Shown here piece by piece: positions 36,093-45,310 of a stretch of 64,000 nucleotides of DNA. Source of the DNA: Pedobacter sp. MR2016-24 (GTDB taxonomy: Bacteria > Bacteroidota > Bacteroidia > Sphingobacteriales > Sphingobacteriaceae). The stretch lies in contig NZ_JAPIVO010000002.1 of the NCBI RefSeq assembly GCF_026239655.1, positions 310,001 to 374,000 of the forward strand, read 5' to 3'. The notes beneath the pieces are model-generated. The model had not been told where the DNA came from and ran no database searches. It saw only the letters and a program-made list of their open reading frames with translations. The stretch's first letter is position 1. Each line of letters opens with the position of its first letter. The translations under genes and the position numbers were made by a program.

Positions 36093-37196
36093 TTATTTTG
36101 GTGCTTTTCGTAATAAGTACATGCCTAAAAGGCCGAAGAAAATTGTTGGGATCAATACCGCCAGCAAAGGGGGGACGCCGCCTTTTAAAGAGAACATTTT
36201 TGCAAACTGATTCAGTACAATATAAGCAAAACTTAGTATGATACCTATTCCAAGGGGTAAACCAACACCGCCTCTTACCTTACGGGACGAGAGCGCAACG
36301 CCTATCAGTGTCAATACAAAGGCTGATAATGGCTGCAGGTAACGTTTGTATTGTTCAAATAACAGATCATTCCAGATCCCTGTACCTCTGATTTTTTCTT
36401 TCTTAATTTTATCGGACAATTCCCTGTTAGTTAGGTTTTCATAGACGTTTTCATAGGCAGAGAAGTCATCCGGCCGCATATCAAGTATGGTATCTTTGGT
36501 CTTTGCAGAACCACTGATCATACTTTCTTTTAATCCGCTCACATTCCTGATGGAGTAGTTTGTTATTTTCCAGCTCCGCTTTAAAGAATCCCAGGTAATC
36601 TGATCTGCAACCAGCTTTTTAACCAACACATCACCTTTGAAGTTATCCAGGGAGAAGTGATAACCCGACTTACTCTTGTTATCGAAACTTTCCATATAGA
36701 TATAAGTGTTCTCATCCAGTTTCATATGGATGTTGTTCTTGCTGGAAGGATCGTTTTTCTTTACGTAAGTGTTTTCAAAGCTGTTTTTAAGCTGATTCGT
36801 ATAAGGCAACACATATAAATTTGCCCCCAGATTTGCAGCAAAAATGATAAATGCGGAGATAAAATAGGGCAATAAAAAGCGGTTAAAACTTACGCCACCA
36901 CTAAGGATCGGAACAATTTCCGTTTGATCTGCCATTTTTGCAGTAAAGAAAATTACTGCAATAAAGTTGATCAAAGGAGACAACATGTTCACATAGAAAG
37001 GAATCGATCCTGCATAATACAAGGAAATAACCTGCCAGAAAGTAAGGTTGTTCCCCAGGAAATCATCCAGTTTTTCAGAAAGATCAAAAATAACAATAAT
37101 GACTACGAAGATAGTCAGGGTATAAATAAATGTACCCAGATACTTCCCGATAATATAGCGGTCGATAATCTTTATATTGTTCCTGATGATATTCAT
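36093..37196 (-). CDS. LptF/LptG-family LPS export permease
   Basis: 367 residues. Membrane helices near the N-terminus (IIGKYLGTFIYTLTIFVVIIVIF), the conserved IPFYVNMLSPLINFIAVIFF, a periplasmic beta-rich domain (about 125-270) and three C-terminal helices (PLSAFVLTLIGVALSSRKVRGG) match YjgP/YjgQ. It is a permease half of the LptB2FG machine that moves LPS to the outer membrane. Whether F or G cannot be told. Tightly packed behind tgt. Confidence 0.88.
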   Translation of the reverse strand: MNIIRNNIKIIDRYIIGKYLGTFIYTLTIFVVIIVIFDLSEKLDDFLGNNLTFWQVISLYYAGSIPFYVNMLSPLINFIAVIFFTAKMADQTEIVPILSGGVSFNRFLLPYFISAFIIFAANLGANLYVLPYTNQLKNSFENTYVKKNDPSSKNNIHMKLDENTYIYMESFDNKSKSGYHFSLDNFKGDVLVKKLVADQITWDSLKRSWKITNYSIRNVSGLKESMISGSAKTKDTILDMRPDDFSAYENVYENLTNRELSDKIKKEKIRGTGIWNDLLFEQYKRYLQPLSAFVLTLIGVALSSRKVRGGVGLPLGIGIILSFAYIVLNQFAKMFSLKGGVPPLLAVLIPTIFFGLLGMYLLRKAPK

Positions 37197-38327
37197 TTAC
37201 AGCTTGTTCCCTAATATAGTAACCATTTTATTCTTCCATGCATTAAATTCACCAGCAATGATTTTTTCTCTGGCTGTTTTAACCAGCCACATATAAAAAT
37301 GAAGATTATGCAGTGTAGCGATCTGAGCGCCCAGCATCTCTTTAGAGTGCATCAGGTGACGTAGATAGGCTTTGGAATATACCTGATCTGCGTATAAATC
37401 ACTTTCTGCGTCAATCGGCGAAAAGTCATCTGCCCATTTTTTATTGCCGATATTAATAATACCATTACGCGTAAATAACATCCCGTTCCGCGCGTTTCTG
37501 GTAGGCATCACACAGTCAAACATATCAATACCTAACGCAATATTCTCTAAAATATTGATTGGTGTACCTACACCCATCAGGTACCTTGGTTTGTCAGCCG
37601 GCAGAATATTACACACCACTTCAGTCATGCCATACATTTCTTCTGCAGGTTCCCCCACCGATAAACCACCAATTGCATTGCCTTCGCGATCCATTGAAGC
37701 AATAAATTCGGCCGATTTCATTCTCAGGTCTTTATATACCGAACCCTGTACAATTGGGAACAGGGTCTGATCAAAGCCATATTTAGGTTCCGTGGTATCA
37801 AAGCGCTTACAGCAGCGCTTTAACCAGCGATGGGTCATATTGATGGAGTTCGCCGCATATTTATAATCGCATGGATAAGGAGTACACTCATCAAATGCCA
37901 TAATAATATCGGCACCAATTGTACGCTGGATATCCATTGCATTTTCAGGGCTGAACAAATGTTTTGACCCGTCAATATGCGAGCGGAAGGTTACACCTTC
38001 TTCTTTTATTTTGTTTACTTTGCTCAGAGAATACACCTGGTAGCCTCCGCTATCGGTTAAAATCGGACGGTCCCAGCCGATAAATTTATGCAGACCACCG
38101 GCTTTTTCAATCACATCCAATCCCGGTCGTAGGTATAAATGGTAAGTATTTCCAAGTATTATCTTTGCATTTATATCATTTTCCAGCTCCCGCTGGTGCA
38201 CCGCTTTTACCGTTCCGGCAGTACCTACAGGCATAAAAATGGGTGTTTGGATCTCGCCATGCGCGGTGGTAACTGTTCCGGCTCTAGCTTTTGATTGTGT
38301 ATCGTTTGCCTCTAAGGTAAATTTCAT
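37197..38327 (-). CDS. tgt: Queuine/preQ1 tRNA-guanine transglycosylase, lacking the zinc cysteines
   Basis: 376 residues. Catalytic regions are present: TDSGGYQVYS with D92, FDECTPYP, and DMFDCVMPTRNARNG with the nucleophile region. The zinc site of the E. coli and Zymomonas enzymes (CxCxxC before the AYLHHL helix) reads S309-D-L311-Y-A-D314 here, so all three cysteines are replaced, while the following VYSKAYLRHL and a His in TLHNLHFY remain. It exchanges guanine 34 for preQ1 in GUN tRNAs. First gene of the operon. Confidence 0.92.
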   Translation of the reverse strand: MKFTLEANDTQSKARAGTVTTAHGEIQTPIFMPVGTAGTVKAVHQRELENDINAKIILGNTYHLYLRPGLDVIEKAGGLHKFIGWDRPILTDSGGYQVYSLSKVNKIKEEGVTFRSHIDGSKHLFSPENAMDIQRTIGADIIMAFDECTPYPCDYKYAANSINMTHRWLKRCCKRFDTTEPKYGFDQTLFPIVQGSVYKDLRMKSAEFIASMDREGNAIGGLSVGEPAEEMYGMTEVVCNILPADKPRYLMGVGTPINILENIALGIDMFDCVMPTRNARNGMLFTRNGIINIGNKKWADDFSPIDAESDLYADQVYSKAYLRHLMHSKEMLGAQIATLHNLHFYMWLVKTAREKIIAGEFNAWKNKMVTILGNKL

Positions 38328-38537
38328 TAGTAATATTATTTTTAACGTTTATGAAGCCTGCACAAAATTGCCATTAATTTGCAGAGCTGTCTGATACAGA
38401 TTCACACATGTTTGTGCGATTCGAAAAATCTGCGCAAAAGTAGCAAAAAACGCGCGATAAGCCTGCTAAAATTTTTATCAACAAAAACGAACATTACAAA
38501 TTTAAAATCAGAAATTTGAGCCAATCAATACTAAATC

Positions 38538-39659
38538 GTGGAATTAACCTTATTAGAGAGCTGCCTGTTAGGCGCCCTCGTTTTTTGTTTTGCTGTTCAA
38601 CTCTATTTCAGCCTCTTTGTACATTTAAAATTAGCACGATTTAAGGTAGAGGATATCCCTCTCGCTGCCCGTCAACCTGTCAGTGTGATTATCTGCGCAC
38701 GTAATGAAGCAGAGAACCTTAACAGGTTTTTACCGGTGGTAATGGCGCAGGAATACCCTGATTTTGAGGTGATCGTGGTGGACGACCGCTCATGGGACGG
38801 CACAAGGGATATACTGGAAGAATTTTCAAAAGCTTATAAAAACCTCAAAGTAGTTACTGTAAATGATGGTGGAAAATTTATCGCCGGTAAGAAGTTTGCG
38901 GTAACAATGGGAATTAAAGCGGCATCTAATGAGTGGCTTGTCTTTACTGATGCAGATTGTATGCCTGCTTCACCGCATTGGTTAATGGGAATGCAGCAGC
39001 CCGAGCAGGATTCAACTGCTATAGTTTTAGGTTATTCGCCTTATCTGAAAAAGCGCGGGTTATTGAACAGCCTTATCCGCTTCGAAACCTTTTTTACGGC
39101 AGTAAATTATCTTTCTTATGCCATTAAAGGAATGCCTTATATGGGGGTGGGCAGGAATATGGCCTATAAAAAGTCGCTGTTTTTCAAGAATAAAGGTTTC
39201 GCCGCACATATGCATATCCCCTCGGGTGACGATGATTTGTTTGTGAATGCACATGCTACCCATTCCAATACGGAGATCCGGATCAATAGTCAAACGCATG
39301 TATGGTCTGCCCCAAATGCTACATTTGGAGCATATCTAAGGCAGAAGAAGAGACATTTTGGTGCGGGTAAGTTTTATAAGGCAAAGCATAAGTTCATTTT
39401 ATCTGCACAGATTGTTTTCCAGTTTCTCTTTTACCTGTTTTTTGTACTGTTACTGCTGTTTAAATCGACATTATATATAAGTATTGGGATTTTTCTCCTG
39501 AGCGTAATCACTAGATGTTTTATTTATCCGCGACTTCTCAAGCGATTAAACTACGCAGATTTACGGTGGTGGTTTCCATTTCTTGATATTCTATTGTTCA
39601 TTTTCTTAGTCTTTAACGGCTTTCTGTCTATATTTGTCAAAAAAGTAAAGTGGAAATAA
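38538..39659 (+). CDS. Family 2 glycosyltransferase, membrane-anchored (GTG start)
   Basis: 373 residues. One N-terminal helix (about 8-28), a GT-A catalytic domain with VSVIICARNEAENL, VVDDRSWDGT, FTDADC and SGDDDLFVN, then QKKRHFGAGKFY in the place of the QxxRW motif, and three C-terminal helices. This is a processive or lipid-linked sugar transferase type; the product is unknown. It starts with GTG at 38538; no in-frame ATG occurs before the catalytic domain. It overlaps rsmG by 10 bp. Confidence 0.85.
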   Translation: MELTLLESCLLGALVFCFAVQLYFSLFVHLKLARFKVEDIPLAARQPVSVIICARNEAENLNRFLPVVMAQEYPDFEVIVVDDRSWDGTRDILEEFSKAYKNLKVVTVNDGGKFIAGKKFAVTMGIKAASNEWLVFTDADCMPASPHWLMGMQQPEQDSTAIVLGYSPYLKKRGLLNSLIRFETFFTAVNYLSYAIKGMPYMGVGRNMAYKKSLFFKNKGFAAHMHIPSGDDDLFVNAHATHSNTEIRINSQTHVWSAPNATFGAYLRQKKRHFGAGKFYKAKHKFILSAQIVFQFLFYLFFVLLLLFKSTLYISIGIFLLSVITRCFIYPRLLKRLNYADLRWWFPFLDILLFIFLVFNGFLSIFVKKVKWK

Positions 39660-40282
39660 CCTCATCTCTAATTCAAAAATACTTCAAGAATCTTACTGCG
39701 GAACAGATTTCACAGTTTGACCGTTTATATGATTTATACAGTTTCTGGAATGCGCAGATCAATGTGATTTCACGTAAAGACATCGAAGAATTGTATGAAA
39801 GACATATTCTTCACTCTCTGGGAATTGCTAAATTCTGTACTTTCAGGCCTGGAGAAAAAGTGCTGGATGTGGGTACTGGTGGTGGATTTCCGGGTATTCC
39901 CTTGGCTATCTTGTTTCCTGAAACACAGTTTCATCTGGTAGATTCTATTGGTAAAAAGATCAAGGTAGTAAACGAAGTGGCAACAGCTTTAGGACTAACG
40001 AATGTTAAAGCGAGTCATTTAAGAGCAGAGCAGGTGGCCGATAAGTATGATTTTGTCGTGTCGCGTGCGGTAACCAGATTAATAGACTTTTATCCATGGG
40101 TGCAGGGCAAGTTCAATAAAGATTCAAAAAATGCCATTCCTAACGGTATACTTTATTTAAAAGGTGGTGAACTCGCGGAAGAAATTTCAGAATCGCGGTT
40201 AAAAGCGGAGTTATATCCATTGTCTGCCTACTTTGAAGAGGACTTTTTTGACACCAAGTTCGTGGTCTACATCCCGCAATAG
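39650..40282 (+). CDS. rsmG: 16S rRNA (guanine-527-N7) methyltransferase (GTG start)
   Basis: 210 residues. SAM motif I is VLDVGTGGGFPGIPLAIL (about 69-86), then HLVDSIGKKIKVVNEVA, and DFVVSRAVTRL. It methylates G527 of 16S rRNA; loss of it is a known route to low-level streptomycin resistance. It starts with GTG inside the end of the GT2 gene, suggesting translational coupling. Confidence 0.92.
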   Translation: MEITSSLIQKYFKNLTAEQISQFDRLYDLYSFWNAQINVISRKDIEELYERHILHSLGIAKFCTFRPGEKVLDVGTGGGFPGIPLAILFPETQFHLVDSIGKKIKVVNEVATALGLTNVKASHLRAEQVADKYDFVVSRAVTRLIDFYPWVQGKFNKDSKNAIPNGILYLKGGELAEEISESRLKAELYPLSAYFEEDFFDTKFVVYIPQ

Positions 40283-40347
40283 CATTAATTTCCGGAGCTG
40301 CTATTAATACATTACCATTTATTGGTTTATGTGTATTAATTTAGCTT

Positions 40348-41448
40348 ATGAGTTTAATCCATCAAATTGCGCTGACATTAATCAGGAATGTCGGACATAT
40401 AAATGCAAAGCGTCTGCTGGATCGATATGGATCGGCAGAGGCTGTTTTTAGTGCTGATAAGCAATCTCTGCTGCAGATTCCTGGTGTCGGCGAAGTGATT
40501 GCGAGCCAGATCTTAAGTACCAATGCACTCGCATTAGCTGCAGAACAGCTGAGGTTTATTGAAAAACATAAAATTGAGTTGCTTTTTTATACGTCAGATC
40601 GATATCCCCGGCGACTGAAAGAATGTTATGATGCCCCTGTACTGCTTTATTACAAAGGCAATGCAGATCTTAACCACCCCAGGATAGTTAGTGTAGTAGG
40701 CACGCGTAACGCAAGCAAATATGGGCAGGCATTATGCCGGCAGCTGGCAGAAACTTTACAACCTTACAACGTATTAATAGTGAGCGGCCTTGCCTACGGT
40801 ATAGATGTGGCAGCTCATCGGGAAAGTCTGGCTTTTAATATTCCTACAGTTGGTGTGCTGGGGCATGGTCTGGACCGGATGTACCCTTCTGTACACAAGC
40901 AGATCGCAAATCAAATGCTTAAAAATGGGGGACTGCTGACCGAATTCCCTTTGCAAACAAATCCGGATAAAGAGAATTTTCCTAAGCGGAACCGTATCAT
41001 TGCGGGCATGGCAGATGTAACGGTAGTGGTTGAAGCAGCGATGAAAGGAGGCGCGCTGATCACTGCCGAAATCGCAAATTCATATGACAGGGATGTCTTC
41101 GCATTTCCCGGGAAAGTGTCTGACGAATACAGTAAAGGTTGTAATTTTTTGATCAAAACCAATAGAGCTGGACTGATATCAGATCCCAGAGACCTCGTTT
41201 ATTATATGGGCTGGGACGATGTACTGCCTGTATCACCTGCGAGGCAAACTGAGCTTCCGCTAAATCTGTCTAAAGAGGAAAGTAAGATCATGACCCTGCT
41301 CGTGCAGGCTCCTTTAAGGATAGATGAATTGGGTATCAGGGCAGAAATACAGCAAAGTAAACTCGCTATACACCTGCTCAATCTGGAACTGAAGGGATCA
41401 ATAATTTCCCTTCCGGGTAAGATTTATCAACTAAATATGATACCTTAA
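40348..41448 (+). CDS. dprA: DNA processing protein DprA
   Basis: 366 residues. An N-terminal HhH-like region (about 1-70, LLQIPGVGEVIASQIL), the Rossmann-like core with VSVVGTRNASKYG, VSGLAYGIDVAAHR, GLDRMYP, GGLLTEFP and NFPKRNRIIAGMA, and a C-terminal winged-helix region (about 300-366). DprA loads RecA on incoming single-stranded DNA during transformation. It is full length. Confidence 0.93.
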   Translation: MSLIHQIALTLIRNVGHINAKRLLDRYGSAEAVFSADKQSLLQIPGVGEVIASQILSTNALALAAEQLRFIEKHKIELLFYTSDRYPRRLKECYDAPVLLYYKGNADLNHPRIVSVVGTRNASKYGQALCRQLAETLQPYNVLIVSGLAYGIDVAAHRESLAFNIPTVGVLGHGLDRMYPSVHKQIANQMLKNGGLLTEFPLQTNPDKENFPKRNRIIAGMADVTVVVEAAMKGGALITAEIANSYDRDVFAFPGKVSDEYSKGCNFLIKTNRAGLISDPRDLVYYMGWDDVLPVSPARQTELPLNLSKEESKIMTLLVQAPLRIDELGIRAEIQQSKLAIHLLNLELKGSIISLPGKIYQLNMIP

Positions 41449-41582
41449 AAGGTCCGAAACCGATATATTATTGGTTGTGTAGCGCATTTTTAAGTGGATT
41501 CAGAATATTATTTCATGAACGTCATTAATTCAGAATTTGATTATGAATAATTATTTGCAATAAAAATCTAGCAAACAAGTCG

Positions 41583-41590
41583 TATTTTTG
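41583..41590 (+). promoter_or_regulatory. -7 element directly before the CBS-type gene
   Basis: TATTTTTG matches TAnnTTTG, but its last base is only 5 nt from the ATG at 41595. If used, the mRNA would be leaderless or nearly so. Confidence 0.45.
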
Positions 41591-41594
41591 TAAC

Positions 41595-42956
41595 ATGTGG
41601 TATAACAATATTTTAGAAACAATTGGCAATACGCCATTGGTTAAATTGAATAACATTACAAAGGATATTCAAGCGACAGTTCTGGCAAAAGTGGAAACCA
41701 CTAACCCTGGAAATTCCATTAAAGACCGTATGGCGGTTAAGATGATTGAGGATGCTGAAAAGAGCGGTAAGCTTAAACCCGGCGGAACAATCATAGAAGG
41801 TACTTCTGGTAATACCGGAATGGGGCTGGCTATGGCCGCGATCATTAAGGGATATAAATGTATTTTCACTACTACAGATAAACAGTCGAAAGAAAAAGTT
41901 GATGCTTTACGTGCTTTCGGAGCAGAAGTAATTGTATGTCCGACGAATGTTGAACCGGAAGATCCGCGATCATATTATTCCGTTTCTTCCCGCTTAGAGC
42001 GCGAAGTACCGAATTCATGGAAGCCAAATCAATATGATAACCTTGCAAATACGCAGGCACATTATGAGTCTACCGGACCCGAAATCTGGGCACAGACTGA
42101 GGGTAAGATTACCCATTTAGTGGTTGGTGTAGGTACAGGAGGAACGATTTCAGGTACCGGGAAGTACTTAAAAGAGCAGAATCCAGATATTAAAGTGTGG
42201 GGTATCGATACTTACGGTTCAGTATTCAAGAAATATAAAGAGACGGGTATTCTGGACAAAAATGAGATTTATCCTTACATCACGGAAGGGATAGGGGAAG
42301 ATTTCCTGCCTCAGAATGTGGATTTTGATATTATTGATTTGTTTGAAAAAGTAACGGATAAGGATGCTGCTTTAATGACGCGTGATATTGCCCGTAAGGA
42401 GGGTATTTTTGTTGGAAACTCTGCAGGTTCAGCAATTGCCGGATTGCTGCAATTGAGGGATAAATTGAAACCCGAAGATGTGGTAGTGGTTATTTTCCAT
42501 GACCACGGCAGCAGGTACATGGGTAAAATGTACAATGAGGACTGGTTAAGGGAGCGTGGATTCTTAACGGACGAAAAGCTGACGGCTAAGGCAATTATTG
42601 CTAAAAAAGAACAGTCGGAGATTGTTACCATAGATTGTGAAAAGACCATTCTTGAAGCTATTAATACGATGAACAGCTTGAATATTTCTCAGATTCCCGT
42701 TACGCAAAAGGGCATGATTGTGGGTAAATTAGCTGAAGGTGATATATTAAAGGCTTTATTAGAGAATCCGTCGCTGAAGTCTGCACCGGTGCAGGAAGTG
42801 ATGTCTGCTACTTTTCCTTTTGTAGATATGAATACGTCTATTGATAAGATTTCTGCATTGATTAATAAAGAAAATAGTGCGGTGTTAGTGGAGGATGAAA
42901 ATGGTCATTTTGAGATTATTACGCAGTATGATATTATTAATGCGATCTCAGGATAA
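41595..42956 (+). CDS. Cystathionine beta-synthase-like PLP enzyme with CBS domains
   Basis: 453 residues. Fold-type II PLP domain (1-~320) with NTPLVKL, the PLP lysine K43 in NSIKDRMAVKM, GTSGNTGMGLA and GVGTGGTISGTG; then two CBS modules (about 335-453). There is no N-terminal haem domain. It condenses serine (or O-acetylserine) with homocysteine or sulfide; sequence alone does not fix the acceptor. The CBS pair may bind an adenosyl ligand. Its transcript ends in the long hairpin at 42981-43061. Confidence 0.9.
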   Translation: MWYNNILETIGNTPLVKLNNITKDIQATVLAKVETTNPGNSIKDRMAVKMIEDAEKSGKLKPGGTIIEGTSGNTGMGLAMAAIIKGYKCIFTTTDKQSKEKVDALRAFGAEVIVCPTNVEPEDPRSYYSVSSRLEREVPNSWKPNQYDNLANTQAHYESTGPEIWAQTEGKITHLVVGVGTGGTISGTGKYLKEQNPDIKVWGIDTYGSVFKKYKETGILDKNEIYPYITEGIGEDFLPQNVDFDIIDLFEKVTDKDAALMTRDIARKEGIFVGNSAGSAIAGLLQLRDKLKPEDVVVVIFHDHGSRYMGKMYNEDWLRERGFLTDEKLTAKAIIAKKEQSEIVTIDCEKTILEAINTMNSLNISQIPVTQKGMIVGKLAEGDILKALLENPSLKSAPVQEVMSATFPFVDMNTSIDKISALINKENSAVLVEDENGHFEIITQYDIINAISG

Positions 42957-42980
42957 TTAGGGAAGGTCTGAACAAATATA

Positions 42981-43061
42981 AAAAAAGGGATCACCTGTTT
43001 TTGACTGCCTATCTCTTGTTGCGCAAGACATAGAAGGCCGAGAACAGGTAGTCCCTTTTTT
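42981..43061. terminator. Long composite bidirectional hairpin
   Basis: Outer stem AAAAAAGGGA with TCCCTTTTTT, then ACCTGTT with AACAGGT, then an imperfect inner arm closing near CTTG/CAAG around TTGCG. About 81 nt in total. A-run on the left and T-run on the right make it usable from both sides, between the convergent CBS-type gene and murA. Longer than a normal terminator. Confidence 0.75.
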
Positions 43062-43135
43062 AATGCATACCGGTATCGTGGACAGCAATGATTAATGTGT
43101 AGAATTTATGTTTTCTGAGCCGATTTTCTGGGCAT

Positions 43136-43168
43136 AAAAAAAGGGAATCTGCTAAGATTCCCCTTTTT
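43136..43168 (-). terminator. Terminator of murA
   Basis: AAAAAGGGGAATC pairs with GATTCCCTTTTTT (one bulged G) on the minus strand, with a short loop and a T-run, 14 bp after the murA stop. Confidence 0.82.
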
Positions 43169-43181
43169 AACGTCGTATTTT

Positions 43182-44507
43182 TTAGTGGCTTGGTCCTGAT
43201 CCGTCAACACGTTTAATCTGTGCACCTAATGCACGCAGACGTGTATCGATATCCTGGTAGCCGCGCTCTATCTGTTCAATATTAAAGATGGTAGAGGTTC
43301 CTTCTGCTGATAATGCAGCAATCAATAATGATACACCTGCACGGATATCCGGCGAAGTCATGCTGATTCCTCTTAACTTATATTGTTTGTCAATACCGTT
43401 TACAGTAGCTCTGTGTGGATCGCAAAGGATAATCTGAGCACCCATTTCTATTAGTTTATCTACAAAGAAAAGACGGCTTTCGAACATTTTCTGGTGAACC
43501 AGAATTGATCCTTTGGCTTGGGTAGCTACAACCAATACAATACTGAGCAGGTCAGGCGTAAAGCCCGGCCATGGTGAATCAGCAATAGTAAGGATTGATC
43601 CATCGATAAATGTATCGATGATATAATGTTTTTGAGATGGGATAAAAATATCGTCACCTCTCAATTCGAAGTTGATACCTAGTTTTCTGAATACATCAGG
43701 TATCACACCCAGTTCCGAATAACATACATTTTTGATGGTGATTTCTGACTCTGTCATTGCCGCAAGGCCGATGAAAGAGCCGATTTCAATCATGTCAGGC
43801 AGCATACGGTGTTCTGTGCCACCTAGTTTAGTTACCCCTTCTATCGTTAGCAGGTTTGATCCTATGCCTGAAATTTTTGCGCCCATGCGGTTAAGCATTT
43901 TGCAGAGCTGCTGCAGGTAAGGTTCACAGGCTGCATTATAGATAGTCGTGATGCCTTTAGCCAATACAGCGGCCATTACGATGTTGGCAGTCCCGGTTAC
44001 AGAAGCCTCGTCTAAAAGAATATATGCACCTTTAAGATCGGTGGCATCTACATTGAAAAAGGATTCTTTAGCATCGTAAACGAATTTTGCGCCCAATTTT
44101 TCAAAACCTAAGAAGTGGGTATCCAATCTTCTTCTTCCGATTTTGTCTCCGCCCGGTTTAGGGATAGCAGCCTGACCAAAACGTGCGAGTAAAGGACCTA
44201 CAATCATGATAGATCCTCTTAAACTTCCGCCTTTTGATTTAAAGGTAGCAGATTTAAAGAAGTCAAGGTTGATGTTTTTTGCTTCAAAAGTGTAAGTGTC
44301 TTTTGAAATGCGTTCTACCTGAACGCCAAGGTCTCCTAATAATTCAATCAGTTTATTTACATCTTTGATGTCTGGGATGTTGCTGACGGTGATCTTTTCC
44401 TCAGTAAGTAAAACTGCAGATATGATCTGAAGGGCTTCGTTTTTGGCGCCTTGTGGATGGATTTCGCCTTTTAACTTCTTCCCGCCTATAATTTCAAATG
44501 CGTTCAT
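43182..44507 (-). CDS. murA: UDP-N-acetylglucosamine 1-carboxyvinyltransferase (Cys-to-Asp active site)
   Basis: 441 residues of the EPSP synthase fold. KNEALQIISAVLL (substrate Lys-Asn), RGSIMIVGPLLARFG, DMIEIGSFIGLAAM and LSAEGTSTI are typical. In the mobile loop the fosfomycin-reactive Cys (C115 in E. coli) is D121: PGGDKIGRRRLDTHF. Asp at this position is active and gives intrinsic fosfomycin resistance in mycobacteria and chlamydiae (established). First committed step of peptidoglycan synthesis. Transcribed after the DUF4290 gene, 39 bp apart. Confidence 0.95.
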   Translation of the reverse strand: MNAFEIIGGKKLKGEIHPQGAKNEALQIISAVLLTEEKITVSNIPDIKDVNKLIELLGDLGVQVERISKDTYTFEAKNINLDFFKSATFKSKGGSLRGSIMIVGPLLARFGQAAIPKPGGDKIGRRRLDTHFLGFEKLGAKFVYDAKESFFNVDATDLKGAYILLDEASVTGTANIVMAAVLAKGITTIYNAACEPYLQQLCKMLNRMGAKISGIGSNLLTIEGVTKLGGTEHRMLPDMIEIGSFIGLAAMTESEITIKNVCYSELGVIPDVFRKLGINFELRGDDIFIPSQKHYIIDTFIDGSILTIADSPWPGFTPDLLSIVLVVATQAKGSILVHQKMFESRLFFVDKLIEMGAQIILCDPHRATVNGIDKQYKLRGISMTSPDIRAGVSLLIAALSAEGTSTIFNIEQIERGYQDIDTRLRALGAQIKRVDGSGPSH

Positions 44508-44546
44508 GTGCTTTAACCTGTAATAATAATGTAAATGCTGCTTGTA

Positions 44547-45230
44547 TTAGTGTCTTTGTTTCGGGTTGTTGTTATTGCTGCGGGGAGGACGGTTATTGTT
44601 GTTTTGTCTTCCTTTGTTATTGTTGTTGCTATTGCTGCGTCCGCGGTTATTATTCGTTGCAGCCCTGTTTACAGGAGGTCTGAATTCCACTTTATTCAGG
44701 TTCACATTTTCATCCAGTTGTAACTGACCACCGGATAGTTCACGTAAGTTTTTGATAATGGTCTCATCAGCCACACTGTCTTTATTCCAGGTTACATAAG
44801 CCATTTTCATGAAGTTAGCGATACCTTGTACCATTGCGGCTCTGCGCTCTGGCTCGTCAACAGCCTTAGCTCTTTCGATCAGTACTTCAACAGTTTTACC
44901 GTAATGTTTATAGGTAATTCTTTTTTGAGGATAGCCTATATGTGCTGGTTTTACAAGCGCCATTTCCGGAGTCGGCTTCGGATAAGGACTGTCAACTTCT
45001 ATTTTGTAACCCGAGATGATGTGTAAATGATCCCAGAGTTTATGTTTAAAATCAGCCACATCACGTAAATGCGGATTTAAAAAGCCCATCAGATCAATGA
45101 CTGCCTGAGCATATTTATTGCGTTCTTCTAAATCAGGTAATTCGCAAATGTACTTTACCATATTTTGTACATTACGGCCGTATTCTGCAAGAATTAACTC
45201 GTTTCTTGTGGTATTATAATCGAAATTCAT
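44547..45230 (-). CDS. DUF4290 protein with Asn-rich tail
   Basis: 227 residues. The N-terminal ~170 residues (NTTRNELILAEYGRNVQNMVKY, HLRDVADFKHKLWDHLHII, RRAAMVQGIANFMKMAY) match DUF4290, a helical family of Bacteroidota. The tail (about 185-227) is almost only Asn, Arg, Gly and Pro, with runs of three to four Asn, and is surely disordered. Function unknown. Its conserved place before murA suggests a link to cell-wall synthesis (inference). Confidence 0.85.
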   Translation of the reverse strand: MNFDYNTTRNELILAEYGRNVQNMVKYICELPDLEERNKYAQAVIDLMGFLNPHLRDVADFKHKLWDHLHIISGYKIEVDSPYPKPTPEMALVKPAHIGYPQKRITYKHYGKTVEVLIERAKAVDEPERRAAMVQGIANFMKMAYVTWNKDSVADETIIKNLRELSGGQLQLDENVNLNKVEFRPPVNRAATNNNRGRSNSNNNNKGRQNNNNRPPRSNNNNPKQRH

Positions 45231-45310
45231 TCTATATTATCTAATGGCAAGTCGTAGAAGGGAATAACGACACCGTGCCTGTTTTGGTATATTTTGTTTA
45301 AAGATAAACC

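Noticed and set aside
40348..41448. DprA as a defence-island marker
   Set aside because: Full-length, standard DprA beside rsmG and a metabolic gene; no defence genes around it.
44550..44680. Asn-rich repeat at the DUF4290 3' end as a microsatellite
   Set aside because: Runs are short and interrupted by Arg, Gly and Pro codons; it fits a low-complexity protein tail.
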